NCBI RefSeq assembly: GCF_937863835.1
Contig: NZ_CALMHT010000001.1
Location: forward strand, 1 to 37,897
Length of the DNA stretch: 37,897 nucleotides
Reading direction: 5' to 3'
Origin: an uncultured Prevotella sp.
GTDB taxonomy: Bacteria; Bacteroidota; Bacteroidia; Bacteroidales; Bacteroidaceae
A program made the position numbers and the translations under genes. How positions within the stretch are numbered: the stretch's first letter is position 1; every line of letters starts with the position of its first letter. Under the pieces are notes generated by a model. The model searched no databases. It was not told the DNA's origin and saw nothing but the letters and a program-made list of their open reading frames with translations. Of this stretch, positions 9,060 through 18,128 are shown in pieces.

Positions 9060-9067
9060 TAACTTTG
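9060..9067 (+). promoter_or_regulatory. Promoter -7 box of prmA
   Basis: TAACTTTG matches TAnnTTTG and lies 18 bases upstream of the prmA start, so the leader would be only about 11-15 bases. No clear -33 element. Confidence 0.45.
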
Positions 9068-9085
9068 TGGCAAAATTAACATGAT

Positions 9086-9952
9086 ATGAAGTACATCGCA
9101 GTAGAATTTAACATAAAGCCTGTTAACAAGGCGGCTTTTGCATTGCAGGATGCAAGAGACCTCATCGCGGCCCTCACGGGTGAAATCGGTTTCGAATCTT
9201 TTGAAGACACTGACCAGGGTCTGGTCGGTTATATACAACAGAAGGATTACAACGACACGGAACTGAAGAATGTGGTGGACGGTATTCCGCTCCTGAATGC
9301 CTCTATCACATACGTGGCGAAAGAAGCTGAGGACAGAGACTGGAACAGTGAATGGGAGGAAAAGGGATATGAACCGATTGTCGTCAACGACAGGTGTATA
9401 ATTCATGACACGAAACATCCTGCGCCCCACCGATTTGATATCGATATCACGATAGATGCCCGACTGGCGTTCGGCACGGGGACACATCAGACTACGCGTA
9501 TGATCGTGACGCGGTTGCTCGGTATGGACCTTGAAGGCAAGAGAGTGCTTGATTGCGGTTGCGGAACGGGTATCCTGTCGATAGTGGCACTCAAATGCGG
9601 TGCCGGTGAAGCCACGGGATACGATATAGATGAATGGAGCGTGGAAAACGCGATACACAACGCGGAAATCAACGGGACAGACCACTTCCGTGCCCTGTTG
9701 GGTGACGCGTCTGTCATAGGAAATAAAATGACAGGTACATTTGATGTCGTCATCGCCAACATCAACCGTAATATATTGCAGGCCGACATGTCCGATTTCG
9801 TCTCAGTGATGGGAGACCGTTCGATACTCATATTAAGCGGCTTTTATATAGAAGATGCCCCGATTCTGATACATCAGGCAAATACTTTCGGTTTACAACC
9901 GGTGGAGCAGGTTTCTGATGACAATTGGTGCTGTATTGAACTAAAAAAGTGA
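9086..9952 (+). CDS. prmA: Ribosomal protein L11 methyltransferase
   Basis: 288 residues, the usual PrmA length. It methylates Lys side chains and the N-terminus of ribosomal protein L11 with S-adenosylmethionine. FGTGTHQTT is the family's substrate-side motif. DCGCGTGILSI near residue 155 is the SAM-binding motif I. VVIANINRNI near 216 is motif IV in the N-[IV]-N form typical of PrmA. The N-terminal L11-binding domain, about residues 1-90, is divergent, as is usual in Bacteroidetes. Monocistronic: 121 bases separate it from purU, which has its own promoter box. Confidence 0.93.
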   Translation: MKYIAVEFNIKPVNKAAFALQDARDLIAALTGEIGFESFEDTDQGLVGYIQQKDYNDTELKNVVDGIPLLNASITYVAKEAEDRDWNSEWEEKGYEPIVVNDRCIIHDTKHPAPHRFDIDITIDARLAFGTGTHQTTRMIVTRLLGMDLEGKRVLDCGCGTGILSIVALKCGAGEATGYDIDEWSVENAIHNAEINGTDHFRALLGDASVIGNKMTGTFDVVIANINRNILQADMSDFVSVMGDRSILILSGFYIEDAPILIHQANTFGLQPVEQVSDDNWCCIELKK

Positions 9953-10013
9953 TAAGTTTTATACCATTTCTGCTTTTTTGCTACAATTTAGTTATATAAA
10001 AGAAAAAAATTAG

Positions 10014-10021
10014 TATCTTTG
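10014..10021 (+). promoter_or_regulatory. Promoter -7 box of the purU-his-lys-fbp gene run
   Basis: TATCTTTG, an exact TAnnTTTG match, predicts a start near 10028. The leader to the purU ATG (10074) then holds AGGAGG at 10034-10039, too far from the start to act as its Shine-Dalgarno sequence, and an ATG followed at once by a stop (10065-10070). A weak -33 may lie around 9987-9991. Confidence 0.6.
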
Positions 10022-10073
10022 CATCTTGAAATTAGGAGGCATAGAAAATTAGATTTTAACTTGCATGTAAATT

Positions 10074-10937
10074 ATGAAACCAACTGCAATACTACTTCTG
10101 CATTGTCCTGACCAACAGGGTATCATTTCTGAAGTTACGAAGTTTATAACTGACAATAAAGGTAATATCGTTTATCTGGATCAATACGTTGACCGTGTAG
10201 ACGGCGTTTTCTTTATGCGTATAGAATGGGAACTTGACGGTTTCCTGATTCCGCGTGAAAAGATCGAGGAATATGTCAAGACACTATATTCGGGAAGATT
10301 CAATCTCACCTTCCATCTTTATTTCAACGACATCCGTCCGCGTATGGCCATCTTCGTCAGTAAGATGAGTCATTGTCTGTACGACCTGCTTGCCAGATAT
10401 AAGGCCGGTGAATGGGATGTGGAGATACCGTGTATCGTAAGTAATCACGAAGACCTGAGATATGTTGCCGAACAGTTTGACATCCCCTATTACGTCTGGT
10501 CTATCAAGAAAGACCATTCCAACAAGGCGGAAGTGGAACAGGCGGAGATGGAACTGCTGCAGAAGGAGAACATCACCTTCATCGTACTCGCCAGATATAT
10601 GCAGATTATCAGTGACGAGATGATCAATGCCTATCCGCACCATATCATCAATATCCATCATTCTTTCCTGCCTGCGTTTATCGGTGCCAAACCATATCAT
10701 CAGGCATGGGAACGCGGTGTGAAGATTATCGGTGCGACAAGCCATTACGTGACAGCGGAACTGGATGCCGGACCTATCATCGAACAGGATGTGGTACGTA
10801 TCACCCACAAGGATACCCCTGAAAGTCTGGTTCTGAAAGGCCGCGACCTCGAAAAGATCGTGTTGAGCCGCGCCGTAACCAAACATATAGAACGGAAGAT
10901 ACTCACTTACAACAACAAGACAATCATCTTCAGTTAA
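10074..10937 (+). CDS. purU: Formyltetrahydrofolate deformylase
   Basis: 287 residues. PurU hydrolyses 10-formyl-tetrahydrofolate to formate and tetrahydrofolate, balancing one-carbon units and feeding formate to purine synthesis. The N-terminal ACT domain (about residues 1-85, HCPDQQGIISEVT) is followed by a formyltransferase domain with IHHSFLPAFIGAKPY near 193 and GATSHYVTAELDAGPI near 215-232, which carry the catalytic His and Asp of the family. It is the first gene of a run of eleven closely spaced genes; hisH follows after 22 bases. The link with HisF, which makes the purine precursor AICAR, is metabolically sensible. Confidence 0.94.
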   Translation: MKPTAILLLHCPDQQGIISEVTKFITDNKGNIVYLDQYVDRVDGVFFMRIEWELDGFLIPREKIEEYVKTLYSGRFNLTFHLYFNDIRPRMAIFVSKMSHCLYDLLARYKAGEWDVEIPCIVSNHEDLRYVAEQFDIPYYVWSIKKDHSNKAEVEQAEMELLQKENITFIVLARYMQIISDEMINAYPHHIINIHHSFLPAFIGAKPYHQAWERGVKIIGATSHYVTAELDAGPIIEQDVVRITHKDTPESLVLKGRDLEKIVLSRAVTKHIERKILTYNNKTIIFS

Positions 10938-10959
10938 GAAGATATGAAAAGACATTTGC

Positions 10960-11559
10960 ATGGATGTAGCAATAGTAAAATATAACGCAGGTAACATCAG
11001 GTCGGTGATAAACGGACTGAAAAGACTGGATATACAACCTATCCTGACGGATGATGCCGAACAACTGACGAAGGCTGACCGTGTGCTGTTTCCCGGACAG
11101 GGCGAAGCCAAGACAGCCATGGATTATCTGCGTGAACACAGACTGGACGAGGTAATCAGGAATCTCACGCAACCGGTGCTCGGTATATGCGTAGGTCAAC
11201 AGTTGCTCTGCCGTCACTCTGAAGAAGGCGACACCGACTGTATCGGCATCTTCGACGCTGAGGTGAAACGGTTCTGCCCTACCCGCCACGAAGACAAGGT
11301 GCCCGCTATGGGATGGAACGAGATAACGGATCTGAAAAGTGAACTGTACCGGGGTTTTGAACATTCCGAATTTGTATATTTCGTCCATAGCTATTATGTT
11401 CCCGTCTGTGACTGGACAATAGCCACGGCCGACTACATACAACCTTACAGTGCATCCATGCACAAGGACAATTTCTACACCTGTCAGTTCCACCCCGAAA
11501 AGAGTGGTACGGTAGGCGAAAGAATCCTGAAAAACTTTATGGATATTAAGTTGAAATAG
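10960..11559 (+). CDS. hisH: Imidazole glycerol phosphate synthase, glutaminase subunit
   Basis: 199 residues, class I glutamine amidotransferase. It releases ammonia from glutamine and channels it to HisF. The triad is visible: Cys77 in LGICVGQQ, and His178 with Glu180 in CQFHPEKSG. The oxyanion-loop motif appears as LFPGQGEA near residue 44 (the family usually has PGVG/PGxG). The motif around the nucleophile is GICVGQQ, where most HisH proteins have GICLGMQ. It starts 22 bases after purU and ends 4 bases before hisA. Its partner hisF is two genes on. Confidence 0.94.
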   Translation: MDVAIVKYNAGNIRSVINGLKRLDIQPILTDDAEQLTKADRVLFPGQGEAKTAMDYLREHRLDEVIRNLTQPVLGICVGQQLLCRHSEEGDTDCIGIFDAEVKRFCPTRHEDKVPAMGWNEITDLKSELYRGFEHSEFVYFVHSYYVPVCDWTIATADYIQPYSASMHKDNFYTCQFHPEKSGTVGERILKNFMDIKLK

Positions 11560-11563
11560 AAAC

Positions 11564-12286
11564 ATGATAGAACTGATTCCGGCAATAGATATAATAGAAG
11601 GAAAATGCGTGCGGCTTACCAAGGGCGACTACGCACAGAAGAAGATATATAACGACAATCCTGTAGAGGTGGCGCGCGAATTCGAAAAGATGGGCTTCAA
11701 ACGTCTGCATGTCGTAGACCTCGATGGTGCCAAGGCTAAACATATCGTGAACGATGCCACCCTCAAGGCCATTACGGATGCCACCAACCTGATCGTGGAT
11801 TTCGGTGGCGGTATCAAAACGGAGGAAGACATCGAAAAAGCCTTCAGCGCCGGTGCTGCGATGGTGACGGTAGGCAGTATAGCCGTGACGAAACCGGAAC
11901 TGTTTATCAGTTGGCTGCAACGCTTCGGTGCCGAGAAGATGATTCTGGGTGCGGATGTGCGCAACGGGAAAATATCCATCAACGGATGGAAGGAAGACAG
12001 TGAAGAACAACTGCTGCCGTTTCTGAAATACTATATAGACCGGGGCGTAAGGAATGTGCTCTGTACAGAGATATCCAAAGACGGCACACTGCAAGGTCCT
12101 GCCACTGAACTATACAAAGATGTGATGAGGGCATATCCCGGGTTGCATCTCATCGCCAGCGGCGGCGTATCGAGCAATGAGGATATAGAGACACTGGATA
12201 AAGAAGGTATTCCCTCGGTCGTGTTTGGCAAAGCCTTCTACGAAGGAAGAATAGATATAAAGAAAATAATAGCAACTGCTGAATAA
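11564..12286 (+). CDS. hisA: ProFAR isomerase (phosphoribosylformimino-AICAR ribotide isomerase)
   Basis: 240 residues, a (beta/alpha)8 barrel that performs the Amadori isomerisation of ProFAR to PRFAR, the HisF substrate. Catalytic Asp9 (PAIDI) and Asp131 (LGADVRNG) are present, with phosphate-binding loops [11 protein letters not shown] and [11 protein letters not shown]. Bacterial HisA is normally 240-245 residues, so this is full length. It is spaced 4 bases from hisH and 1 base from hisF, indicating one mRNA. Confidence 0.95.
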   Translation: MIELIPAIDIIEGKCVRLTKGDYAQKKIYNDNPVEVAREFEKMGFKRLHVVDLDGAKAKHIVNDATLKAITDATNLIVDFGGGIKTEEDIEKAFSAGAAMVTVGSIAVTKPELFISWLQRFGAEKMILGADVRNGKISINGWKEDSEEQLLPFLKYYIDRGVRNVLCTEISKDGTLQGPATELYKDVMRAYPGLHLIASGGVSSNEDIETLDKEGIPSVVFGKAFYEGRIDIKKIIATAE

Positions 12287-12287
12287 T

Positions 12288-13064
12288 ATGAGTGGATATA
12301 TAACCAAAGGACTGGCAAAAAGAATTATACCCTGTCTTGACGTGAAGGACGGAATGACGGTGAAGGGTACTAATTTCGTCAACTTGCGACAGGCGGGCGA
12401 CCCTGTGGAACTGGGTAAGGCCTATAGTGACGCGGGTGCCGACGAATTGGTGTTCCTGGATATCACAGCCAGTTTCGAAGGTCGCAAGACATTCACGGAC
12501 ATGGTGTCGCGCGTGGCAGCCGAGATCAATATACCATTCACCGTAGGCGGTGGCATCAATGAACTGGCCGACGTGGAACGACTGTTGTATGCGGGTGCCG
12601 ATAAGGTCAGTGTGAACAGTGCGGCGGTAAGACGCCCCGAACTGATCAACGAGATAACAGACCAGTTTGGCAGTCAGGTGTGCGTATGCGCCATTGATGC
12701 CCGACTCGACGAGGACGGATGGCACTGCTATCTGAACGGTGGAAGGGTAAGGACGGAACGCACACTGAAGGAATGGGCCAAAGAAGCACAGGACAGAGGT
12801 GCCGGCGAGATACTCTTCACCAGTATGAACCACGATGGCGTGAAAACAGGTTATGCCAATGAAGCACTTGCCATGCTTGCCGATGAACTGTCGATACCGG
12901 TTATCGCCAGTGGCGGTGCAGGCAAGATGGAACACTTCAGGGATACATTCGTGGAAGGAAAGGCCGATGCCGCCTTGGCAGCCAGCGTGTTCCACTTCGG
13001 TGAAATCAAAATACCCCAACTGAAACAGTATCTGCGCGGCGAGGGTATCAAAGTGAGAATTTAA
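12288..13064 (+). CDS. hisF: Imidazole glycerol phosphate synthase, cyclase subunit
   Basis: 258 residues. With HisH-derived ammonia it converts PRFAR to imidazole glycerol phosphate and AICAR. Catalytic Asp18 ([10 protein letters not shown]) and Asp137 (CAIDARLD) are present, as are the phosphate loops [11 protein letters not shown] and [11 protein letters not shown]. The N-terminus is about eight residues longer than the common LAKRIIPC start. The ATG at 12288 follows the hisA stop by one base, so the longer form is probably real through coupling. HisH, HisA and HisF are the core of the pathway. hisG, hisD, hisC and hisB are not in this window. Confidence 0.95.
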   Translation: MSGYITKGLAKRIIPCLDVKDGMTVKGTNFVNLRQAGDPVELGKAYSDAGADELVFLDITASFEGRKTFTDMVSRVAAEINIPFTVGGGINELADVERLLYAGADKVSVNSAAVRRPELINEITDQFGSQVCVCAIDARLDEDGWHCYLNGGRVRTERTLKEWAKEAQDRGAGEILFTSMNHDGVKTGYANEALAMLADELSIPVIASGGAGKMEHFRDTFVEGKADAALAASVFHFGEIKIPQLKQYLRGEGIKVRI

Positions 13065-13088
13065 TAATAGCTATATAAATAAAAGAAA

Positions 13089-13703
13089 ATGGAAATCGAT
13101 TTCGAAAAAATGGGAGGACTTGTTCCGGCTATCATTCAGGACGCAACAACAAAAAACGTTCTGATGCTCGGTTTTATGAACGAAGAGGCTTATAACAAAA
13201 CTCTCGAAACTAAAAAGGTTACTTTCTATAGTCGTACCAGAAAATGTCTTTGGACTAAAGGTGAGACTTCAGGCAACTTTCTTAATCTTGTAAGTATCGC
13301 CAACGATTGTGATAATGATACTCTTCTTATCAAGGTTAATCCCGTAGGACCGGTTTGCCACAAAGGTACCGATACCTGCTGGGGCGAAGATAACGATGCC
13401 AATCCCCTACTGTTTCTCTCTTTCCTGCAGGATTTCATAGATAAGAGACACGAGGAAATGCCCGAAGGTTCTTACACGACCAGCCTATTTAAGGATGGAT
13501 TGAACAGAATGGCACAAAAAGTTGGAGAAGAGGCACTTGAAGCCGTAATAGAAGCAACCAACGGAACCAACGAGCGTCTCGTATACGAAGGTGCTGATAT
13601 GATTTATCACCTGATAGTATTGCTCACAAGCAAAGGACTACGTATAGAAGATCTGGCCAAAGAACTGCAGGTTCGCCATGATCCCAACTGGCATAAACAT
13701 TAA
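13089..13703 (+). CDS. hisIE: Bifunctional phosphoribosyl-AMP cyclohydrolase / phosphoribosyl-ATP pyrophosphatase
   Basis: 204 residues with both domains. The HisI part (about 1-110) has the metal-binding Asp cluster NDCDNDT and the cysteines of CHKGTDTC. The HisE part (about 115-204) has the MazG-like helices with KVGEEALEAVIEA and YEGADMIYHL. Together they perform the second and third steps of histidine synthesis (PR-ATP to PR-AMP to ProFAR). The HisI-HisE fusion is common in Bacteroidetes and enterics. It lies 24 bases after hisF and 19 bases before ftsE. Confidence 0.95.
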   Translation: MEIDFEKMGGLVPAIIQDATTKNVLMLGFMNEEAYNKTLETKKVTFYSRTRKCLWTKGETSGNFLNLVSIANDCDNDTLLIKVNPVGPVCHKGTDTCWGEDNDANPLLFLSFLQDFIDKRHEEMPEGSYTTSLFKDGLNRMAQKVGEEALEAVIEATNGTNERLVYEGADMIYHLIVLLTSKGLRIEDLAKELQVRHDPNWHKH

Positions 13704-13722
13704 TAAACAGAGGATTTAGCCA

Positions 13723-14427
13723 ATGTTAGTAGATTATCAGAACGTTAATATATATCATGACGATGTACAAGTTCTTGAAGGCGTGAACTTTCATGCCGAT
13801 GAGGGCGAGTTCATATATCTGATAGGTAAGGTCGGTTCCGGAAAAAGTTCTTTATTGGAAACTATATATATGGAACTGGATATCAGTGAGGCTGACAAAG
13901 CGGAAGTGCTTGGGTTGGACCTGATCAATATCAAACGCAAGGAAGTGCCTTCGCTCAGAAAACAGATGGGTATCATCTTTCAGGATTTCCAATTGCTGTC
14001 GGACAGGACCGTATATAAGAATCTGCGTTTTGTACTGAAGGCAACAGGTTGGAAAGATAAGAAGAAGATAGATGAACGTATCGATGACGCGCTGACAGAT
14101 GTAGGTATGCTGGAAGCAAAGGAGAAGATGCCCCATGAACTGTCGGGAGGTGAACAGCAGCGTATTGCCATAGCAAGGGCGATATTAAACAAACCTAAAC
14201 TGATCGTTGCCGATGAACCGACAGGGAATCTCGACCCCGAGACGGCCAGTCAGATCATCGAACTGCTTCGAAGTATCAGTCAGACAGGTACGGCGGTGAT
14301 TATGTCAACCCACAACATACCGATGCTCGACAAGTATCCGGGTATCGTATATCAATGTAAAGATGATCATCTGAACGAAATAACGAAAGACTTTAATAAA
14401 ATAACGCTTTCGGATGAAGAGGAATAA
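13723..14427 (+). CDS. ftsE: Cell-division ABC transporter ATPase
   Basis: 234 residues, the usual FtsE length. FtsE, with the membrane protein FtsX, couples ATP hydrolysis to activation of septal cell-wall hydrolases. Walker A is at G35-S42 (GKVGSGKSS), Q-loop IIFQDFQLL near 85, signature [12 protein letters not shown] near 142, Walker [13 protein letters not shown] near 163, and H-loop MSTHN near 193. [14 protein letters not shown] is characteristic of FtsE. LolD-type exporters are close relatives and cannot be wholly excluded. No ftsX lies next to it in this window. It sits between histidine and lysine genes, an odd partner by function. Confidence 0.88.
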   Translation: MLVDYQNVNIYHDDVQVLEGVNFHADEGEFIYLIGKVGSGKSSLLETIYMELDISEADKAEVLGLDLINIKRKEVPSLRKQMGIIFQDFQLLSDRTVYKNLRFVLKATGWKDKKKIDERIDDALTDVGMLEAKEKMPHELSGGEQQRIAIARAILNKPKLIVADEPTGNLDPETASQIIELLRSISQTGTAVIMSTHNIPMLDKYPGIVYQCKDDHLNEITKDFNKITLSDEEE

Positions 14428-14449
14428 TAACAAATAAAAGAATAGACCA

Positions 14450-15769
14450 ATGAAAGTAATGAAATTCGGTGGCACATCTGTCGGTTCTGCAGACAGAATG
14501 AAAAGTGTCGCCAACTTAGTGACTGAATCAGGACAGCCGAGATTCTTGGTACTATCGGCTATGTCGGGTACGACCAACTCTCTTGTGGAGATTTCAAATT
14601 ATCTCTATAAGAAGAATCCGGAGGGTGCTAACGAAGTGATCAACCGCCTGGAAGACAAATATATGAAAACGATAGATGATCTCTTCTCTACCGATGAGTG
14701 GAAAGAGAACACCCGCAGTTTTCTAAAGAGTGAATTCGATTATCTGCGTTCGTTCACCAAAGAACTGTTTACCAGTTTTGAGGAAAAGAGTATTGTGGCC
14801 CAGGGTGAAATCATGAGCACCAATATGATGACCAATTATATGAAGGAGAACGGTGTGAAGGTTTCATTGCTTTCGGCACTTGACTTTATGCGTACCGACA
14901 AGAACGCGGAACCTGACCCTCAATATATCAAAGAAAAACTGAGCGCCATACTGGAAAAGGATCAAGACCAGCAGGTTTATATCTCTCAGGGATTCATCTG
15001 CCGCAATGCGTATGGGGAGATTGATAATCTTCAGCGAGGTGGCAGTGATTACACGGCATCTCTCATCGGTGCAGCCATCAATGCGGAAGAAATCCAGATA
15101 TGGACGGACATCGACGGTATGCACAACAACGACCCGCGTGTAGTGGACAAGACGGCACCGGTGCATAAACTGTGTTTCGAGGAAGCTGCCGAACTGGCTT
15201 ACTTCGGTGCGAAGATACTCCACCCTACCTGTGTGCAACCGGCCAAATATGCCGGTATCCCCGTTCGTCTGTTGAACACCATGGACCCGACGGCGGAAGG
15301 CACGACGATAGGTAATTCTTCAGAGAAGGGAATGATCAAGGCCGTTGCTGCCAAAGACAACATCACCGCCATCAAGATCAAGAGCAGCAGAATGTTGCTC
15401 GCTACCGGTTTTCTGCGTAAGGTATTCGAGATATTCGAAAGTTACCAGACCAGTATAGACATGGTATGTACCAGTGAGGTCGGTGTATCTATGAGTATAG
15501 ACAACAGCAGTCATGTCAATGAAATCGTAGACGAACTGAAAAAGTATGGTACAGTCACCGTCGACAAGGATATGTGTATCATCTGCGTGGTAGGCGACCT
15601 GGACTGGAGCAATGTCGGTTTTGAGACATTGGCCACAGACGCGATGAAGGATATACCGGTAAGAATGATCAGTTACGGCGGCAGTAATTACAATATCTCA
15701 TTCCTGATCAAGGCGGAAGACAAGAAGAGAGCCTTGCAGAGTCTGAGTAATGTACTGTTTAACAAATAG
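14450..15769 (+). CDS. lysC: Aspartate kinase (monofunctional)
   Basis: 439 residues. Catalyses ATP-dependent phosphorylation of aspartate, the first step to lysine, threonine and methionine. The start is MKVMKFGGTSVGSADRM, the canonical kinase motif. Catalytic-domain motifs include GGSDYTASLIGA near 199 and the FGAKILHP segment near 253. Two ACT domains fill residues about 300-439, consistent with feedback control by an amino acid. No homoserine dehydrogenase domain is attached. lysA follows after 19 bases, suggesting this isozyme serves lysine/diaminopimelate synthesis. Confidence 0.94.
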   Translation: MKVMKFGGTSVGSADRMKSVANLVTESGQPRFLVLSAMSGTTNSLVEISNYLYKKNPEGANEVINRLEDKYMKTIDDLFSTDEWKENTRSFLKSEFDYLRSFTKELFTSFEEKSIVAQGEIMSTNMMTNYMKENGVKVSLLSALDFMRTDKNAEPDPQYIKEKLSAILEKDQDQQVYISQGFICRNAYGEIDNLQRGGSDYTASLIGAAINAEEIQIWTDIDGMHNNDPRVVDKTAPVHKLCFEEAAELAYFGAKILHPTCVQPAKYAGIPVRLLNTMDPTAEGTTIGNSSEKGMIKAVAAKDNITAIKIKSSRMLLATGFLRKVFEIFESYQTSIDMVCTSEVGVSMSIDNSSHVNEIVDELKKYGTVTVDKDMCIICVVGDLDWSNVGFETLATDAMKDIPVRMISYGGSNYNISFLIKAEDKKRALQSLSNVLFNK

Positions 15770-15788
15770 AAATATAACACAACACAAT

Positions 15789-16964
15789 ATGAAAGGGATT
15801 TTTCCTATAGACAAGTTTCGTGAAATACGAACTCCATTCTACTATTATGATACGAATCTTCTCAGAAAGACGCTGAAGGAAATAAACAGGGAAGCTGGTA
15901 AACATGAAGGGTTTGTGGTGCATTATGCCGTAAAGGCGAACGCCAATCCCAAAATTCTCAGTATTATCTGTCAGAACTCCTTAGGTGCCGACTGTGTCAG
16001 CGGCGGTGAAATAGAAGCAGCCGCCAACGCAGGTTTTCCATCCGGCAAAATCGTATATGCGGGTGTCGGCAAGAGTGACTGGGAAATCAAGTTGGGACTG
16101 GAAAAGAACATTTTCTGTTTTAATGTCGAGAGTATAGCAGAACTGGAAGTGATCAATGAGATTGCATGTCAGATGAACAAGACAGCTTCTGTGGCGTTCC
16201 GCATTAATCCTAATGTAGGTGCGCACACGCATGCCAACATCACGACCGGTCTCGCTGAAAACAAATTCGGTATCGCCATGCGTGATATGGAAAGTGCTAT
16301 AGAGGAAGCATCCAAGATGAAGAACATCAAGTTTGTCGGACTTCACTTTCATATTGGTTCTCAGATACTTGACATGGGTGACTTCGAGGCTCTCTGTAAT
16401 CGTATCAATGATTTGCAGGATGAACTGGAAAGGCATCACGTCAAGGTGGAGAACATCAATGTAGGCGGTGGTCTGGGAATAGATTACCAACATCCGAACC
16501 GTATACCCGTTCCTGATTTCAAGGCCTACTTTGATACATACGCACGTCATCTCAGATTACGTCCAGGACAGAAGTTGCATTTCGAACTGGGCAGAGCGGT
16601 GGTGGCGCAGTGCGGATCACTGATCACACAAACATTATATATCAAACAAGGAACAGCAAAACAGTTTGCTATCGTTGATGCCGGTATGACCGACTTGATA
16701 CGTCCTGCCCTTTATCAGGCCTATCATAAGATAGAAAATATCTCCAGTGATGAGGAACCGGCCACTTATGATGTGGTAGGACCCATCTGTGAGAGCAGCG
16801 ACGTCTTTGCCAAAGCCGTCGACCTGAACAGAAGTCACCGGGGTGATCTGATAGCGATACGCTCGGCGGGCGCTTATGGTGAAATCATGGCATCACAATA
16901 TAATTGCAGACAATTGCCTAAGGGTTATACATCGGATGAACTCGGTGTTGAATCAGAAGGATAA
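15789..16964 (+). CDS. lysA: Diaminopimelate decarboxylase
   Basis: 391 residues from the ATG at 15789. An upstream in-frame ATG at 15750 overlaps lysC and lacks homology, so I rejected it. This PLP enzyme of the alanine-racemase fold converts meso-DAP to lysine. The PLP lysine is Lys49 in HYAVKANANP. GLHFHIGSQ, NVGGGLGIDY and the phosphate-side ELGRAVVAQCG follow, and the CESSDVFA motif near 335 supplies the active-site Cys. Length is within the family range. LysC and LysA adjacent mark a lysine sub-cluster. The downstream glycosyltransferase starts 2 bases after its stop. Confidence 0.95.
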   Translation: MKGIFPIDKFREIRTPFYYYDTNLLRKTLKEINREAGKHEGFVVHYAVKANANPKILSIICQNSLGADCVSGGEIEAAANAGFPSGKIVYAGVGKSDWEIKLGLEKNIFCFNVESIAELEVINEIACQMNKTASVAFRINPNVGAHTHANITTGLAENKFGIAMRDMESAIEEASKMKNIKFVGLHFHIGSQILDMGDFEALCNRINDLQDELERHHVKVENINVGGGLGIDYQHPNRIPVPDFKAYFDTYARHLRLRPGQKLHFELGRAVVAQCGSLITQTLYIKQGTAKQFAIVDAGMTDLIRPALYQAYHKIENISSDEEPATYDVVGPICESSDVFAKAVDLNRSHRGDLIAIRSAGAYGEIMASQYNCRQLPKGYTSDELGVESEG

Positions 16965-16966
16965 AA

Positions 16967-18124
16967 ATGATATTTGATACTTTAACTTTAACGATATGTG
17001 GTGTGATAGTCTTCGTGGCTATCATGACACCATTCATCAATATATTCTTCCGTTGCATTGGACTTTCCAAATATGGCGACGGAACGGATGACTCGTCACA
17101 CAACAAGGAGGAGCGTCCGAAAATTTCTATTATCATTACCGCTCAGGATAATGAGACAGAACTGGAGCAGAACTTACCTGCCCTGTTTTCACAGGAATAT
17201 GAACCGGGATTTGAGGTCGTCGTCGTTACGAGCAAGTCGGAGGACGACACGGATACGGTACTCAAAAACATCCAAAAGGCACATTCGAATCTGTACACCA
17301 CGTTCATACCCGACTCCAGTCGGTATATGAGTCGTATGAAATTGGCCGTAACGCTCGGGGTGAAGGCTGCCAAAAACGAATGGGTCGTACTTCTCAGTCC
17401 TCAGTGCAGACCGAGGACCGACCAGTGGCTCAACACCTTATCGGGACACTGCCGTAAAGGGACGGACATGGTGATAGGATATGCCAACTATACGGAGGAC
17501 GCCAAAGGATATTGCAGATTCCATAGATTGCATCATATCCTCTACAACTTACGTGTAGCGGTAAGCAACACCGCTTATTGTTCGACGGGCGGAAATGTGG
17601 CCTTCAGGAAGAGTGTCTTCATGAAGCACAACGGTTTCCTGAAAAATCTGAAATACGAAAGAGGCGAATTCGACTTTATCGTCAACGAATATGCGAAAAG
17701 GGGAAACACGGATGTCTGCATAGAGAATCAGGCAAGATTGTCAATAGACACGCCGTCAAGTAAATCCTGGTTGAACAGCAGGTTATATTATATGGAGACC
17801 CGTCGGCACCTGCACCGCACCCACATCCAGAGACTGAAGTTTTATACCGACCTGTTGTTTATGCATCTCAACTATCTTCTGCAGATAGGTGGGCTGGTCT
17901 ACTTCGGATTGACGAAAAACTGGTTAGGACTGGGCGTTTCAGCTTTTGCGCTGATTTATACCCTGGTCATACGGATGATCATCGCCAACAAAGTGATCAA
18001 AAGGTTTGGCGAGAATATCAAGATATATGCGATACCCATATACGAACTGCGCCTGATATGGACACAGTTGTATATCAAGTTGAAATATAAGATAGCTGAT
18101 AAATCCACTTTTATTAGAAAATAG
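16967..18124 (+). CDS. Membrane glycosyltransferase-like protein, GT2 fold
   Basis: 385 residues. An N-terminal membrane segment (about residues 6-28) is followed by a GT2 nucleotide-sugar domain (PKISIIITAQDNETELEQ from about residue 49) and C-terminal membrane segments (about 300-340). Where most GT2 enzymes have an acidic DxD-type motif, this protein has WVVLLSPQCRPRTDQWL near residue 137, without the paired Asp. A CSTGGNVAF segment near 202 and an acidic GEFDF near 222 fit the acceptor side of the fold. Donor and acceptor are unknown. It overlaps no gene but sits 2 and 4 bases from its neighbours, so it is co-transcribed with lysA and the next gene. The two are likely to act on the same glycan. 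Confidence 0.75.
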   Translation: MIFDTLTLTICGVIVFVAIMTPFINIFFRCIGLSKYGDGTDDSSHNKEERPKISIIITAQDNETELEQNLPALFSQEYEPGFEVVVVTSKSEDDTDTVLKNIQKAHSNLYTTFIPDSSRYMSRMKLAVTLGVKAAKNEWVVLLSPQCRPRTDQWLNTLSGHCRKGTDMVIGYANYTEDAKGYCRFHRLHHILYNLRVAVSNTAYCSTGGNVAFRKSVFMKHNGFLKNLKYERGEFDFIVNEYAKRGNTDVCIENQARLSIDTPSSKSWLNSRLYYMETRRHLHRTHIQRLKFYTDLLFMHLNYLLQIGGLVYFGLTKNWLGLGVSAFALIYTLVIRMIIANKVIKRFGENIKIYAIPIYELRLIWTQLYIKLKYKIADKSTFIRK

Positions 18125-18128
18125 CGAT

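Noticed and set aside
10284..13019. Several minus-strand frames of 180-290 codons opposite purU and the his genes
   Set aside because: Each is fully covered by a strongly supported enzyme gene on the other strand and lacks motifs.
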